From an uncultured Marinobacter sp. (GTDB taxonomy: Bacteria; Pseudomonadota; Gammaproteobacteria; Pseudomonadales; Oleiphilaceae): 64,000 nucleotides of DNA. A program made the position numbers and the translations under genes. The notes beneath the pieces were generated by a model. The model was not told the origin of the DNA, ran no database searches, and saw only the letters and a list, made by a program, of their open reading frames with translations. Positions 30,073 to 38,685 of this stretch are shown here, one piece after another (within the stretch, counting starts at the first letter, position 1; each line of letters starts with the position of its first letter). The stretch lies in contig NZ_CAJXKQ010000018.1 in the NCBI RefSeq assembly GCF_913055835.1, forward strand, positions 1 to 64,000. Reading direction: 5' to 3'.

Positions 30073-33025
30073 TGCCTCCGGCCTGCTGCTCGCCAGCCTG
30101 CTGTACCTGATTCTGCTGTTCGGCATTGCCTGGTTTACCGAGCGAGGCATGGTGCCCAGGCGCTGGGTGCGCCACCCCCTGGTGTACGTACTCAGCCTTG
30201 GCGTTTACGCCGGCATCTGGGCCGTCTACGGCGCCGTTGGCATGGCCGCCGAGTCCGGCTACGGCTTCCTTGCTTACTACCTTGGCATCAGTGGTGCCTT
30301 TTTGCTGGCACCGGTGCTTCTGAACCCGGTGATGAGGATCGGCCGGGCCTACCAGCTGACTTCCCTGGCCGATTTGTTCGCTTATCGATACCGGAGCCAG
30401 TGGGCGGGGACCCTAGTCACCCTGTGCTCCGGCGGCGCCATTCTGGCCCTGCTGAGCATGCAGATCCAGGCGGTCGCCACATCCGCCAGCATCCTGGCGC
30501 CGGACACCTCCCCCAAGCTGATCAGTGTGATGTTCAGCATGATTGTCGTTCTGTTTGCCATGCTGTTCGGGGCACGCCGTGACCAGAATTCCGAGAACCA
30601 CCAGGGTCTGGTGCTGGCCATTGCCTTTGATTCTCTGGTCAAGCTGGCGGCCCTGCTGGTGCTTGGTGGTGTGATCCTGTTCGGCGTCTTTGACGGCATG
30701 AACGGGCTTGAGCGCTGGCTGGATAACCGCACCTCGCCAGCCACCACCATGACCCTGAGCATTGACGACGGCAGCTGGCGGGCACTGATGCTGATGTCCT
30801 TTGCCGCAGCTCTGGTGCTGCCGCACATGTACCACATGACCTTCAGCGAAAACCCCTCACCCAAGGCACTGGCCAAAGCCAGCTGGGGCCTGCCGCTGTA
30901 TCTGTTGCTCCTGGGCCTGCCAGTACCCCTGATCCTCTGGGGCGGCCAGGCATTGGAAGTCACCACGGGGCCCGGATTCTTTGCCATCGGGGCTGCCCAG
31001 GCGCTGGAGAGCCCTGCACTGACGCTGTTCATGTACATTGCCGGTCTGTCCGCGGCCAGTGGCCTGATGATCGTCAGCACCCTGGCGCTGGCGGGCATGG
31101 CCCTGAACCACGTGGTATTGCCACTGAAAACCCCGAAAGACCAGGGCGATATCTACCGCTGGCTGCAATGGATCAAACGACTGCTCATCGCCGTGATCAT
31201 TTTCCTGGCGCTGCTGTTTCACGAGGCCGTTGGCAAGAACCTGGACCTGTCCATTCTCGGGGCTATTTCCCTGTCGGGCACATTGCAACTGCTGCCGGGC
31301 GCCCTGGGGGTGATTTACTGGCCGGAGGGCAACCGCCGTGGGCTGATTGCTGGCCTGATTGTTGGTTTGACCATCTGGGTGGTTACCCTGGTCCTTCCGT
31401 TCTCACACACGGCCAACTTGCTGGCCTGGCTCGATGCGCCCCTGATACCGGATTACACCAACTGGCATATCTTCACGTTCGTCAGTCTGACCGCCAACAT
31501 TACCGTGTTCGCGCTGATTTCCATCCTCAGCACCAGTACCAGCGAAGAGAACAGCGCAGCCCAGGCCTGCTCGCTGGGTGCCCTTTCCCGGCCGCAACGC
31601 CGTGAGCTGCTGGCCACCTCCTCCACCGACTTTGTCCGGCAACTGGCAGAGCCCCTGGGCTATGGCGTCGCACGGCGGGAAGTGGAGCGGGCACTGGGTC
31701 AGCTGAAGCTGCCCAATGTGGAGTACCGGCCCTACCAGCTCAGGCGACTGCGGGACCAGGTGGAAATAAACCTGTCCGGCCTGCTCGGCCCATCTGTCGC
31801 CCGGGATATGGTCAAACGCCATCTCGGCTTCAAACCCATGGCCCAGGGGGGCACAGCCCAGGACATTCGCTATGTCGAGCGCGCCCTCGGCGACTACCAG
31901 AACCGGCTGACCGGCCTTGCCGGTGAGCTGGACAACCTGCGCCGGCATTATCGCCAGACCCTGCAGAACCTGCCCATTCCCGCCTGCTCCGTGGGCGAAG
32001 ACGGTGAAATCCTGATGTGGAACCACGCCATGGAACAACTCACCGGAATTACTGCCGATGATGTGGTCGGCGCCAGACTGATGGCCCTGCCCGAGCACTG
32101 GCACTTGCTGCTCGAGGATTTCAACCGCGGGCCCGACCTGCATCGATACAAACACCGGCTGGATCTGCGTGGCAAACCCCACTGGCTGAATCTTCATAAA
32201 GCAGCCCTGAGCGGGCCGGACCACACTGAGGGCGGCAGCATCATCCTGGTGGAAGACCAGACCGAAACCCGGCTGCTGGAAGACGAACTGATGCACAGTG
32301 AGCGCCTGGCTTCGGTGGGCCGGCTGGCGGCCGGTGTCGCCCACGAGATCGGGAACCCGGTGACCGGCATTTCATCGCTGGCCCAGAACCTGAAACTGGA
32401 AACCGATAACCCGGATATTCTCGACACGGCAGACCAGATCCAGCAGCAGACTCGACGTATCTCCACCATCCTGCAGTCGCTGATGAACTTTGCCCGAACC
32501 GGTAATCATGCCCAGGCCAACCGGTATGAGCCAGTCTCGATACACCGCTGCGTCGAAGAGTCGATCAACCTGCTTTCCCTGAGTGACAAGGGCCTGGGCA
32601 TTCACTACGTCAATGACTGCCCACCCTCCTTGCAGGTACTGGGAGATGAGCAGCGCCTGGTCCAGGTGTTTGTTAACCTGCTCGCAAACGCCCGCGATGC
32701 CTCACCGGAAGGCGGCAGCATCCGGGTCAGTGGAAAGGGCGATGGCTACTCCGCTATTATCGAAGTGGTTGATGAAGGCTCCGGCATCCCCGGGGACCAG
32801 CTCGATCATATCTTCGAGCCGTTTTACACCACCAAGGCCCCCAATCAGGGAACCGGTCTTGGCCTGTCACTGGTGTACAGCATTATTGAAGAGCACTATG
32901 GCAACATCCAGGTGGACAGCCCAGCGAGTGCCGACACCGGCCGGGGAACCTGCGTGAGGCTGAGATTGCCAGCCTACGAACCGGAAACCGACACCATTGC
33001 CATCAGCCAGAACCAAAGGTCTTGA
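30062..33025 (+). CDS. cbrA: Sensor histidine kinase CbrA (SLC5-type transporter fused to kinase)
   Basis: Senses carbon/nitrogen balance and phosphorylates CbrB. 987 residues: about 13 transmembrane helices of the sodium/solute symporter family (1-490), a STAC-like linker, a PAS domain (NLPIPACSVGEDGEILMWN), then HisKA with His761 in GVAHEIGNPVTG, and HATPase with N, G1 and G2 boxes (NLLANARDA, VDEGSGIP, GTGLGLSLV). Start ATG 30062 fits the end of cbrX; longer frames upstream overlap it fully. In P. putida the transporter part moves histidine; the ligand here is not known. Next gene is cbrB, 7 bases on. Confidence 0.95.
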   Translation: MSFSASGLLLASLLYLILLFGIAWFTERGMVPRRWVRHPLVYVLSLGVYAGIWAVYGAVGMAAESGYGFLAYYLGISGAFLLAPVLLNPVMRIGRAYQLTSLADLFAYRYRSQWAGTLVTLCSGGAILALLSMQIQAVATSASILAPDTSPKLISVMFSMIVVLFAMLFGARRDQNSENHQGLVLAIAFDSLVKLAALLVLGGVILFGVFDGMNGLERWLDNRTSPATTMTLSIDDGSWRALMLMSFAAALVLPHMYHMTFSENPSPKALAKASWGLPLYLLLLGLPVPLILWGGQALEVTTGPGFFAIGAAQALESPALTLFMYIAGLSAASGLMIVSTLALAGMALNHVVLPLKTPKDQGDIYRWLQWIKRLLIAVIIFLALLFHEAVGKNLDLSILGAISLSGTLQLLPGALGVIYWPEGNRRGLIAGLIVGLTIWVVTLVLPFSHTANLLAWLDAPLIPDYTNWHIFTFVSLTANITVFALISILSTSTSEENSAAQACSLGALSRPQRRELLATSSTDFVRQLAEPLGYGVARREVERALGQLKLPNVEYRPYQLRRLRDQVEINLSGLLGPSVARDMVKRHLGFKPMAQGGTAQDIRYVERALGDYQNRLTGLAGELDNLRRHYRQTLQNLPIPACSVGEDGEILMWNHAMEQLTGITADDVVGARLMALPEHWHLLLEDFNRGPDLHRYKHRLDLRGKPHWLNLHKAALSGPDHTEGGSIILVEDQTETRLLEDELMHSERLASVGRLAAGVAHEIGNPVTGISSLAQNLKLETDNPDILDTADQIQQQTRRISTILQSLMNFARTGNHAQANRYEPVSIHRCVEESINLLSLSDKGLGIHYVNDCPPSLQVLGDEQRLVQVFVNLLANARDASPEGGSIRVSGKGDGYSAIIEVVDEGSGIPGDQLDHIFEPFYTTKAPNQGTGLGLSLVYSIIEEHYGNIQVDSPASADTGRGTCVRLRLPAYEPETDTIAISQNQRS

Positions 33026-33032
33026 GACTCTT

Positions 33033-34436
33033 ATGCCTCGCATTCTGATCGTGGAAGACGAAGACATTATTCGCTCGGCAGTGCGCAAACTGCTGCTGCA
33101 TGCCGGCTATGAAGTCGCCGATGCGGCCTCCGTTGAGGAAGCCGAACAGAACCACGAACCGGATCAGTTTGACCTGATCATTTCCGATCTGCGCCTGCCC
33201 GGTGCAGCCGGTACCGAACTGATCAACCGTGCCCCCAATACACCGGTGCTGATCATGACCAGCTATGCCAGCCTGCGATCAGCGGTGGATTCCATGAAAA
33301 TGGGCGCTGTTGAGTACATCGCCAAACCGTTTGACCATGATGAAATGCTGGCCGCAGTGGAGAACATCCTGGCACGGCAGCCCTCTGCCCGAAACGCAGG
33401 TGATGACTCCGCACCAACGGCGGAAGCGCCCGAGAGTAGTGATCCGGCGAACATCATGTTCGGCCAGTGTGAGCCGATGCAAAGGGTCTTCACCCTGATC
33501 CGCAAAGTGGCTCCGACAGAAACCACTGTGCTGATTCAGGGCGAATCCGGTACCGGTAAAGAACTGGCCGCCCGCGCCCTGCATCTGCTCAGCCCCCGCG
33601 CCGCCAAGCCGCTGATTTCAGTGAACTGCGCGGCCATCCCCGAAAGCCTGATTGAATCGGAATTGTTCGGCCATGAGAAAGGCGCCTTCACGGGTGCGGT
33701 ATCGGCAAGGACCGGCCTGATCGAGGCCGCAGATGGCGGCAGCCTGTTTCTGGACGAGATTGGCGAACTGCCGGCTGAAGCCCAGGCCCGGCTGCTGAGG
33801 GTGCTGCAGGAAAGCGAGATCCGGAAAGTGGGCTCAACCCAGAGCCGTACCGTCAACGTGCGAATGATTGCCGCCACTCACCGCAACCTGAAGGCCATGA
33901 CCCGCACCGGTGAATTCCGTGAAGACCTGTACTACCGGTTAAACGTCATGCAGATCCGCATCCCGCCCTTGCGTGAGCGCCAGGGAGATATTCTGGGCCT
34001 TGCCCGCCGTTTCCTGAAACGTCAGGGCGAGAGAATGGGCAAACCCGATCTCAATCTCAGCCCGGAGGCCATGCGTGCCCTCGAACGCCATCGCTGGCCG
34101 GGCAACGTGAGGGAACTGGAGAATGCCATCGAACGCGCCACTATCCTGTGCGATGGCGACGTTATTACGCCATCACTGCTGGATCTCGACAGCGAGGGTG
34201 GCGACGAACACATCCCCGAGACCCTGGTCGAGGGCAACAACGAGCAGACTCGCACCCGCGAGGTGGATTCATCCAATGACCTGTCCCTTGAAGACTACTT
34301 CCAGCATTTCGTCCTGGAGAACCAGGACCGCATGAGCGAAACGGAGCTGGCCCAGAAACTGGGTATCAGCCGAAAATCTCTCTGGGAACGGCGTCAGCGT
34401 CTCGGCATCCCGCGGAAAAAATCCTCAGGCAACTGA
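33033..34436 (+). CDS. cbrB: Sigma-54 response regulator CbrB
   Basis: Activator of the CbrA/CbrB system, 467 residues. Receiver domain with phospho-acceptor Asp52 (DLIISDLRLPG) and Lys of the AKPF motif; AAA+ domain with Walker A GESGTGKE, the sigma-54 contact loop GAFTGA and Walker B LFLDEIGE; C-terminal Fis-type helix-turn-helix (ETELAQKLGISRKSLWERRQ). In pseudomonads it binds upstream of crcZ and switches it on with sigma-54. The same arrangement lies immediately downstream here. Confidence 0.96.
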   Translation: MPRILIVEDEDIIRSAVRKLLLHAGYEVADAASVEEAEQNHEPDQFDLIISDLRLPGAAGTELINRAPNTPVLIMTSYASLRSAVDSMKMGAVEYIAKPFDHDEMLAAVENILARQPSARNAGDDSAPTAEAPESSDPANIMFGQCEPMQRVFTLIRKVAPTETTVLIQGESGTGKELAARALHLLSPRAAKPLISVNCAAIPESLIESELFGHEKGAFTGAVSARTGLIEAADGGSLFLDEIGELPAEAQARLLRVLQESEIRKVGSTQSRTVNVRMIAATHRNLKAMTRTGEFREDLYYRLNVMQIRIPPLRERQGDILGLARRFLKRQGERMGKPDLNLSPEAMRALERHRWPGNVRELENAIERATILCDGDVITPSLLDLDSEGGDEHIPETLVEGNNEQTRTREVDSSNDLSLEDYFQHFVLENQDRMSETELAQKLGISRKSLWERRQRLGIPRKKSSGN

Positions 34437-34463
34437 GCCCATACTGTGAACCCGGGCTCAGTT
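34431..34463 (+). other. Perfect 10-bp inverted repeat across the cbrB stop
   Basis: AACTGAGCCC (34431-34440) pairs fully with GGGCTCAGTT (34454-34463) around a 13-base loop, and contains the TGA stop of cbrB. No T-run follows, so factor-independent termination is doubtful. It directly abuts the GTAAC array, so it may also bear on that site. Confidence 0.5.
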
Positions 34464-34544
34464 GTTACCCCATGTTCCTGTCGGTAACACTCCTCACGGA
34501 AGTAACGTGACCTCAGTAACACTTAGGTTGAATACGGGGTAACA
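34463..34544 (+). promoter_or_regulatory. CbrB-type upstream activating region (five GTAAC elements)
   Basis: TGTTAC (34463-34468) and GTAACA (34484-34489) form an inverted pair; further GTAAC copies start at 34502, 34516 and 34539 in direct orientation. The array ends about 50 bases before the -24/-12 promoter, the usual enhancer distance. CbrB sites in the Pseudomonas crcZ promoter are built from the same GTTAC/GTAAC halves (recalled, not aligned). Confidence 0.75.
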
Positions 34545-34595
34545 CTTATGGCCTACAAAATCGTAAGACGCTGTTAATCAAGAAAATTTAAAAAC

Positions 34596-34611
34596 TGGCA
34601 CACGGACTGCA
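34596..34611 (+). promoter_or_regulatory. Sigma-54 promoter of the CrcZ-like RNA
   Basis: TGGCACACGGACTGCA: the -24 GG (34597-34598) and -12 GC (34609-34610) are separated by exactly 10 bases, and TGGCAC and TGCA match the consensus. Transcription should begin at about 34621. Confidence 0.88.
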
Positions 34612-34620
34612 ACCTATTTG

Positions 34621-35005
34621 GCGCACAACAACAAAAACAAGAGTGACAAAGCAGCGCCAACAACAAGAACAAAAAGCTGCGGGAAACGTTCGGTAACAAA
34701 AACAACAACAGAACGTGAGCGAACTGAGTGTTTTGGGTACTTTGCTTTTTAGTGGTCCCACGGCACGTGCGAGTTGTAGATGTAGAGAAGAATCACCTCT
34801 GAGGTGACGCTGCAGCTACCCCAGACCCGCCCGATGTCTCTGACCGCTCTGTGTATTCAAAGCTTTCCGTTTGCACTGCTGAGATGCCCCTAATGGGGAT
34901 ATGCAGTGGGGTACAAAAACCAAGAAAAATCCCGGCAAAAACAAAAACAATGCAGATCGTCAACGCTTTGAGGGCGGATTCGTGAGAACGGATCCGCCTT
35001 TTGAT
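34621..35005 (+). ncRNA. crcZ: CrcZ-like regulatory RNA (Hfq/Crc antagonist)
   Basis: No coding frame; about 385 bases from the sigma-54 start to a strong terminator, close to the roughly 400 bases of P. aeruginosa CrcZ. Five A-rich CA motifs of the AAnAAnAA kind that Hfq/Crc bind lie at 34627-34640, 34659-34675, 34695-34710, 34913-34929 and 34936-34950. The second sits in the loop of a GCAGC/GCTGC stem and the third in that of an ACGTTC/GAACGT stem. Position between cbrB and pcnB equals crcZ in Pseudomonas. When CbrAB is active the RNA would sequester Hfq/Crc and relieve catabolite repression. Length and processing are inferred. Confidence 0.85.
34973..35005 (+). terminator. Intrinsic terminator of the CrcZ-like RNA
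   Basis: An 11-bp stem with one G-T wobble (34973-34983 with 34988-34998) closed by a GAGA tetraloop and followed by TTTTGATTTT. A weaker AAACCG/CGGTTT hairpin with a T-run follows at 35057-35079. Confidence 0.9.
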
Positions 35006-35102
35006 TTTCTGGGCTCCGGAACGGTAATCCACGGCAAACGTGTGCAAATCCTGCTCAAACCGTTAAACTCTCGGTTTTTGCTCATCGCAACCACGGATTT
35101 CA

Positions 35103-36470
35103 ATGCCAAAACGACTCGTCGATAAACTCCGTTCCTTCATGCCCGGCAACGGAAAAAAGAAAGCCCGCACCTACCAGCGACGGGAAATTCCCCGGGACCA
35201 ACACAACGTCTCACGCTCGGTGATCAGCGAGCCTGCCAAGAAAGTCCTGCATCGCCTGAACAAATCGGGCTATGAAGCCTACCTCGTGGGCGGTGGCGTC
35301 AGGGATATCCTGCTGGGCGGAAAGCCCAAGGATTTCGACATTGCCACCAATGCCACACCGGAGGAAGTTCACGACCTATTCCGCAACTCCCGGCTGATCG
35401 GACGCCGGTTTCGCATTGTCCACGTGGTGTTTGGCCGCGAGGTGATTGAGGTGACGACCTTCCGGGGCAACGCAACGGAAGCGGATACCGACACCGATGA
35501 CGACGATCGCAGAACCAGTGAACACGGCCTGCTGCTGCGGGACAACGTTTATGGCAACCAGGAAGAAGATGCCCTGCGTCGGGACTTCACTGTCAATGCG
35601 CTTTACTACTGCATCCGCGACTTTACCGTCATCGATTTTGCCAACGGCATCGAGGATCTTCGCAACCGGCAGCTGCGCCTCATTGGCGATCCTGAGACCC
35701 GCTACCGGGAAGATCCGGTGCGTATGCTCAGGGCTATCCGGTTTGCTGCCAAACTCGGCTTCGACATTGAGCCGGAAACAGAAGCGCCTATTGGTGAACT
35801 GGCCCCCTTGTTGAGCCACATCCCTCCCGCGCGCCTGTTTGATGAAGTGCTCAAACTGTTTTCCGCGGGCCACGGTGAAGCGACGTACGACCTGCTGACC
35901 CGTTACAACCTGCTGGAACCCTTGTTTCCGGAGACCGTCCGGGCCCTTGAGGCCGGAGAGCCGGACGAGCTCATCCGCCAGGCCCTGAGAAACACAGATG
36001 CCCGGATTGCCCAGGGCAAGTCGGTTACACCCTACTTCCTGTTTGCCGCCATGCTCTGGCCTGCGTTGCAGGCAGAGTGGCATCGCAGGCAGGACAATGG
36101 TGACCCGGTCCAGCCCGCCCTGCACGGCGCCATCGGAAAGGTGATTGGTCGTCAGGTGCAGGCAACCTCCATTCCCAAGCGCTTTTCCGGCCCCATGAAA
36201 GAAATCTGGGAGCTCCAGATGCGCCTGCCCCGCCGCCAGGGCAAGCGGGCCTTTGCGACCATGAGTCACCCGAGGTTCCGGGCCGCTTACGATTTCCTGC
36301 TGGTTCGCGAGGCGTCTGGCGAGATAGAACCCGGGTTGGGCCAATGGTGGACTGAGTTCCAGCAAGAGGACGAGAGGGGCCAGGAGCGGATGCTGTCACA
36401 ACTGAGCAGCGATGCGCCCAAAAAACGTCGTCGCCGCCGCAAACCGGTCAAACGCCCCGCCCAGCAATGA
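35103..36470 (+). CDS. pcnB: Poly(A) polymerase I
   Basis: Adds 3' poly(A) tails that mark RNAs for decay and was named for plasmid copy control. 455 residues: class II nucleotidyltransferase head with GGGVRDILLG and KDFDIAT, followed by the RNA-binding domain, and a C-terminal Arg/Lys-rich tail (KKRRRRRKPVKR). ATG 35103 is used; ATG 35139 also possible. It may have its own promoter after the CrcZ terminator, and overlaps folK by ATGA. Confidence 0.95.
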   Translation: MPKRLVDKLRSFMPGNGKKKARTYQRREIPRDQHNVSRSVISEPAKKVLHRLNKSGYEAYLVGGGVRDILLGGKPKDFDIATNATPEEVHDLFRNSRLIGRRFRIVHVVFGREVIEVTTFRGNATEADTDTDDDDRRTSEHGLLLRDNVYGNQEEDALRRDFTVNALYYCIRDFTVIDFANGIEDLRNRQLRLIGDPETRYREDPVRMLRAIRFAAKLGFDIEPETEAPIGELAPLLSHIPPARLFDEVLKLFSAGHGEATYDLLTRYNLLEPLFPETVRALEAGEPDELIRQALRNTDARIAQGKSVTPYFLFAAMLWPALQAEWHRRQDNGDPVQPALHGAIGKVIGRQVQATSIPKRFSGPMKEIWELQMRLPRRQGKRAFATMSHPRFRAAYDFLLVREASGEIEPGLGQWWTEFQQEDERGQERMLSQLSSDAPKKRRRRRKPVKRPAQQ

Positions 36471-36964
36471 TGACAGACGCGTTTATCGGTCTTGGCAGCA
36501 ACCTGAAAGAGCCGGCGACCCAACTGGCCCGGGCCGTCTCCGCCCTGGCCACCCTGCCGGACACGGTTCTGGTAGCCCAATCCCCTTTTTACGCCAGCCG
36601 CCCGGTCGGTCCCCAGGACCAGCCGGACTTCGTGAACGGCGCTGTGTGGCTGAGAACGTCCCTGACGCCGCACCAGCTGCTAGACCAACTGCAACGCATT
36701 GAACACAAGCACGGCCGGGAGCGACTCCGACACTGGGGACCACGCACCCTCGACCTGGACATACTGATCTTCGGCGATCAGGTACTGGAAGACGAGCGCC
36801 TCACTGTCCCCCATCGGGAATTACGGAACCGGGACTTTGCGCTCCAGCCCCTGCTGGACCTGAAGGCCGATCTGGCTCTGCCTGATGGAACCGCCGTTGC
36901 CGAACTGCGCAGCCGATGCCCCGACAACGGCTTGCGCAAGCTTCCACCGGCGGATTACCCTTAA
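36467..36964 (+). CDS. folK: HPPK (folate synthesis pyrophosphokinase)
   Basis: Transfers pyrophosphate to 6-hydroxymethyl-dihydropterin. 165 residues with the complete catalytic set: GLGSNL, the pterin loop, [11 protein letters not shown] with both Mg aspartates, VPH (His115 equivalent) and NRDF (Arg121 equivalent). The start overlaps the pcnB stop. It precedes panB by 59 bases. A second, degraded copy is at 40330-40854. Confidence 0.94.
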   Translation: MMTDAFIGLGSNLKEPATQLARAVSALATLPDTVLVAQSPFYASRPVGPQDQPDFVNGAVWLRTSLTPHQLLDQLQRIEHKHGRERLRHWGPRTLDLDILIFGDQVLEDERLTVPHRELRNRDFALQPLLDLKADLALPDGTAVAELRSRCPDNGLRKLPPADYP

Positions 36965-37023
36965 CACTTCAGCGCCGATACCCCGGCACGCCCAGGCCCA
37001 TCCACCCAAAAGGCAAGGATTCT

Positions 37024-37818
37024 ATGGCTGTTACCATCAATACCCTGCGTGAATTCAAGCAGAAGGGCGAAGCCTTCGCTGCCCTTACCTCCTATGACGC
37101 CACCTTTTCCCAGGTGGTCAGCGAAGCGGGCGTTCACGTTATCCTGATTGGCGACTCCCTCGGGATGGTTCTGCAGGGGCATGACAGCACCCTGCCGGTG
37201 ACCATGGACCAGATGGTGTATCACGTCAGCTGCGTGGCCAAAGGAAACCGCGGATCCCTGATCATGGCTGACATGCCCTTCATGAGTTACGGCACCGTTG
37301 AGTCTGCCCTGGAAAATGCTGCCGAACTGATGCGCGCCGGCGCTCACATGGTAAAACTCGAGGGCACCGACTGGATGAAGGAAACCATTACTGCCCTGAC
37401 AGAGCGGGCCGTGCCCGTCTGTGCGCACCTTGGCCTGACGCCCCAGTTCGTCAATAAATTTGGTGGCTACAAGGTCCAGGGCCGTGACGAAAAGGCGGCC
37501 GAAATGATGATCGAGCACGCCTGCGAACTGGAAGCCGCCGGCGCCGATGTCATCCTTCTGGAATGCGTGCCTGCGCCCCTGGCGGCACGTATCGCACAGG
37601 CCGTAAAAGCTCCGGTTATTGGCATAGGCGCGGGCCCGGACACTGATGGCCAGATTCTTGTCCTGCATGACATGCTCGGCATTACCACCGGCCGCAAACC
37701 ACGATTCGTCAAGAACTTCCTGGCTGAAACAGATTCAGTACAGGAAGCCCTCAAGGCCTATGTGAAAGCCGTAGGCGAGCGCACATTCCCCGCTGAGGAG
37801 CATACGTTCAAGGCATGA
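37024..37818 (+). CDS. panB: Ketopantoate hydroxymethyltransferase
   Basis: First committed step to pantothenate: adds a hydroxymethyl group to ketoisovalerate. 264 residues of TIM barrel with the Mg/substrate motifs [25 protein letters not shown], and [19 protein letters not shown] 37024 matches the family N-terminus, with AAGGA upstream. It overlaps panC by ATGA. Confidence 0.97.
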   Translation: MAVTINTLREFKQKGEAFAALTSYDATFSQVVSEAGVHVILIGDSLGMVLQGHDSTLPVTMDQMVYHVSCVAKGNRGSLIMADMPFMSYGTVESALENAAELMRAGAHMVKLEGTDWMKETITALTERAVPVCAHLGLTPQFVNKFGGYKVQGRDEKAAEMMIEHACELEAAGADVILLECVPAPLAARIAQAVKAPVIGIGAGPDTDGQILVLHDMLGITTGRKPRFVKNFLAETDSVQEALKAYVKAVGERTFPAEEHTFKA

Positions 37819-38663
37819 GAACCGTACATTCCCTGAAAGAACTGAGAACCATCCTCCGAGGCTATCGCCAGCAGGGAAAAACCATCGGCCTGGTTCCCAC
37901 CATGGGCAACCTGCACGAAGGCCATATTTCGCTGGTTCGCAAGGCGGCCGAAATGGCAGACGTCGTGGTGACCAGCATCTTCGTGAATCCGATGCAGTTC
38001 GGCGCCGGCGAGGACCTCGAAACCTACCCGAGAACACTGGCCGAAGATCAGGACAAGCTTGCTTTGGCCGGAAACACCCTGGTATTTGCACCCGGCGCCG
38101 AAGAAATCTACCCGGAGGGGCTGGCCAAGCAGACCCAGGTGGTTGTGCCGGATGTCAGCGATGGCCACTGTGGTGCCAGCCGCCCGGGTCATTTCGAAGG
38201 CGTGGCCACGGTGGTCACCATGCTATTCAACATGGTGCAGCCGGACTTTGCCGTCTTTGGCGAGAAGGATTTTCAGCAGCTCGCGGTAATCCGCAAAATG
38301 GTCCGGGACCTGATGATCCCTGTGGATGTGGTGGGCGCACCCACGGTTAGAGAGGACGACGGTCTGGCCAAAAGCTCACGCAATGGCTACCTGACCCCAC
38401 AGGAACGGCAGATTGCGCCGGCGGTCCACCAGACCCTGCAGGCCACGGCGGCCAAGATCAACGATGGTCGTACAGACTTTCAGGCGCTGGAAAGCGAAGC
38501 TGAGAAAAGTCTCGGGGAGGCAGGCCTCAGGCCGGATTACTTCAACATCGTTAACAGCCAGACGCTCAAACCGGCCACAGCTGAGGATCGGGACATTACC
38601 ATCCTTGTGGCAGCCTTCCTGGGCAAAACACGTCTGATCGACAATCTTTCCCTGACCCGATAA
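37815..38663 (+). CDS. panC: Pantothenate synthetase
   Basis: Condenses pantoate and beta-alanine with ATP. 282 residues; class I nucleotidyl fold with [10 protein letters not shown] (HIGH-like), [26 protein letters not shown] and [10 protein letters not shown] (KMSKS-like). Translation is coupled to panB. No panD (beta-alanine) gene is adjacent. Confidence 0.97.
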   Translation: MRTVHSLKELRTILRGYRQQGKTIGLVPTMGNLHEGHISLVRKAAEMADVVVTSIFVNPMQFGAGEDLETYPRTLAEDQDKLALAGNTLVFAPGAEEIYPEGLAKQTQVVVPDVSDGHCGASRPGHFEGVATVVTMLFNMVQPDFAVFGEKDFQQLAVIRKMVRDLMIPVDVVGAPTVREDDGLAKSSRNGYLTPQERQIAPAVHQTLQATAAKINDGRTDFQALESEAEKSLGEAGLRPDYFNIVNSQTLKPATAEDRDITILVAAFLGKTRLIDNLSLTR

Positions 38664-38685
38664 GCCAACAGAAAAGGAACCTCTG

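Noticed and set aside
34793..35047. Minus-strand frame of 84 codons
   Set aside because: It is antisense to the CrcZ-like RNA, spans its terminator and shows no family features.
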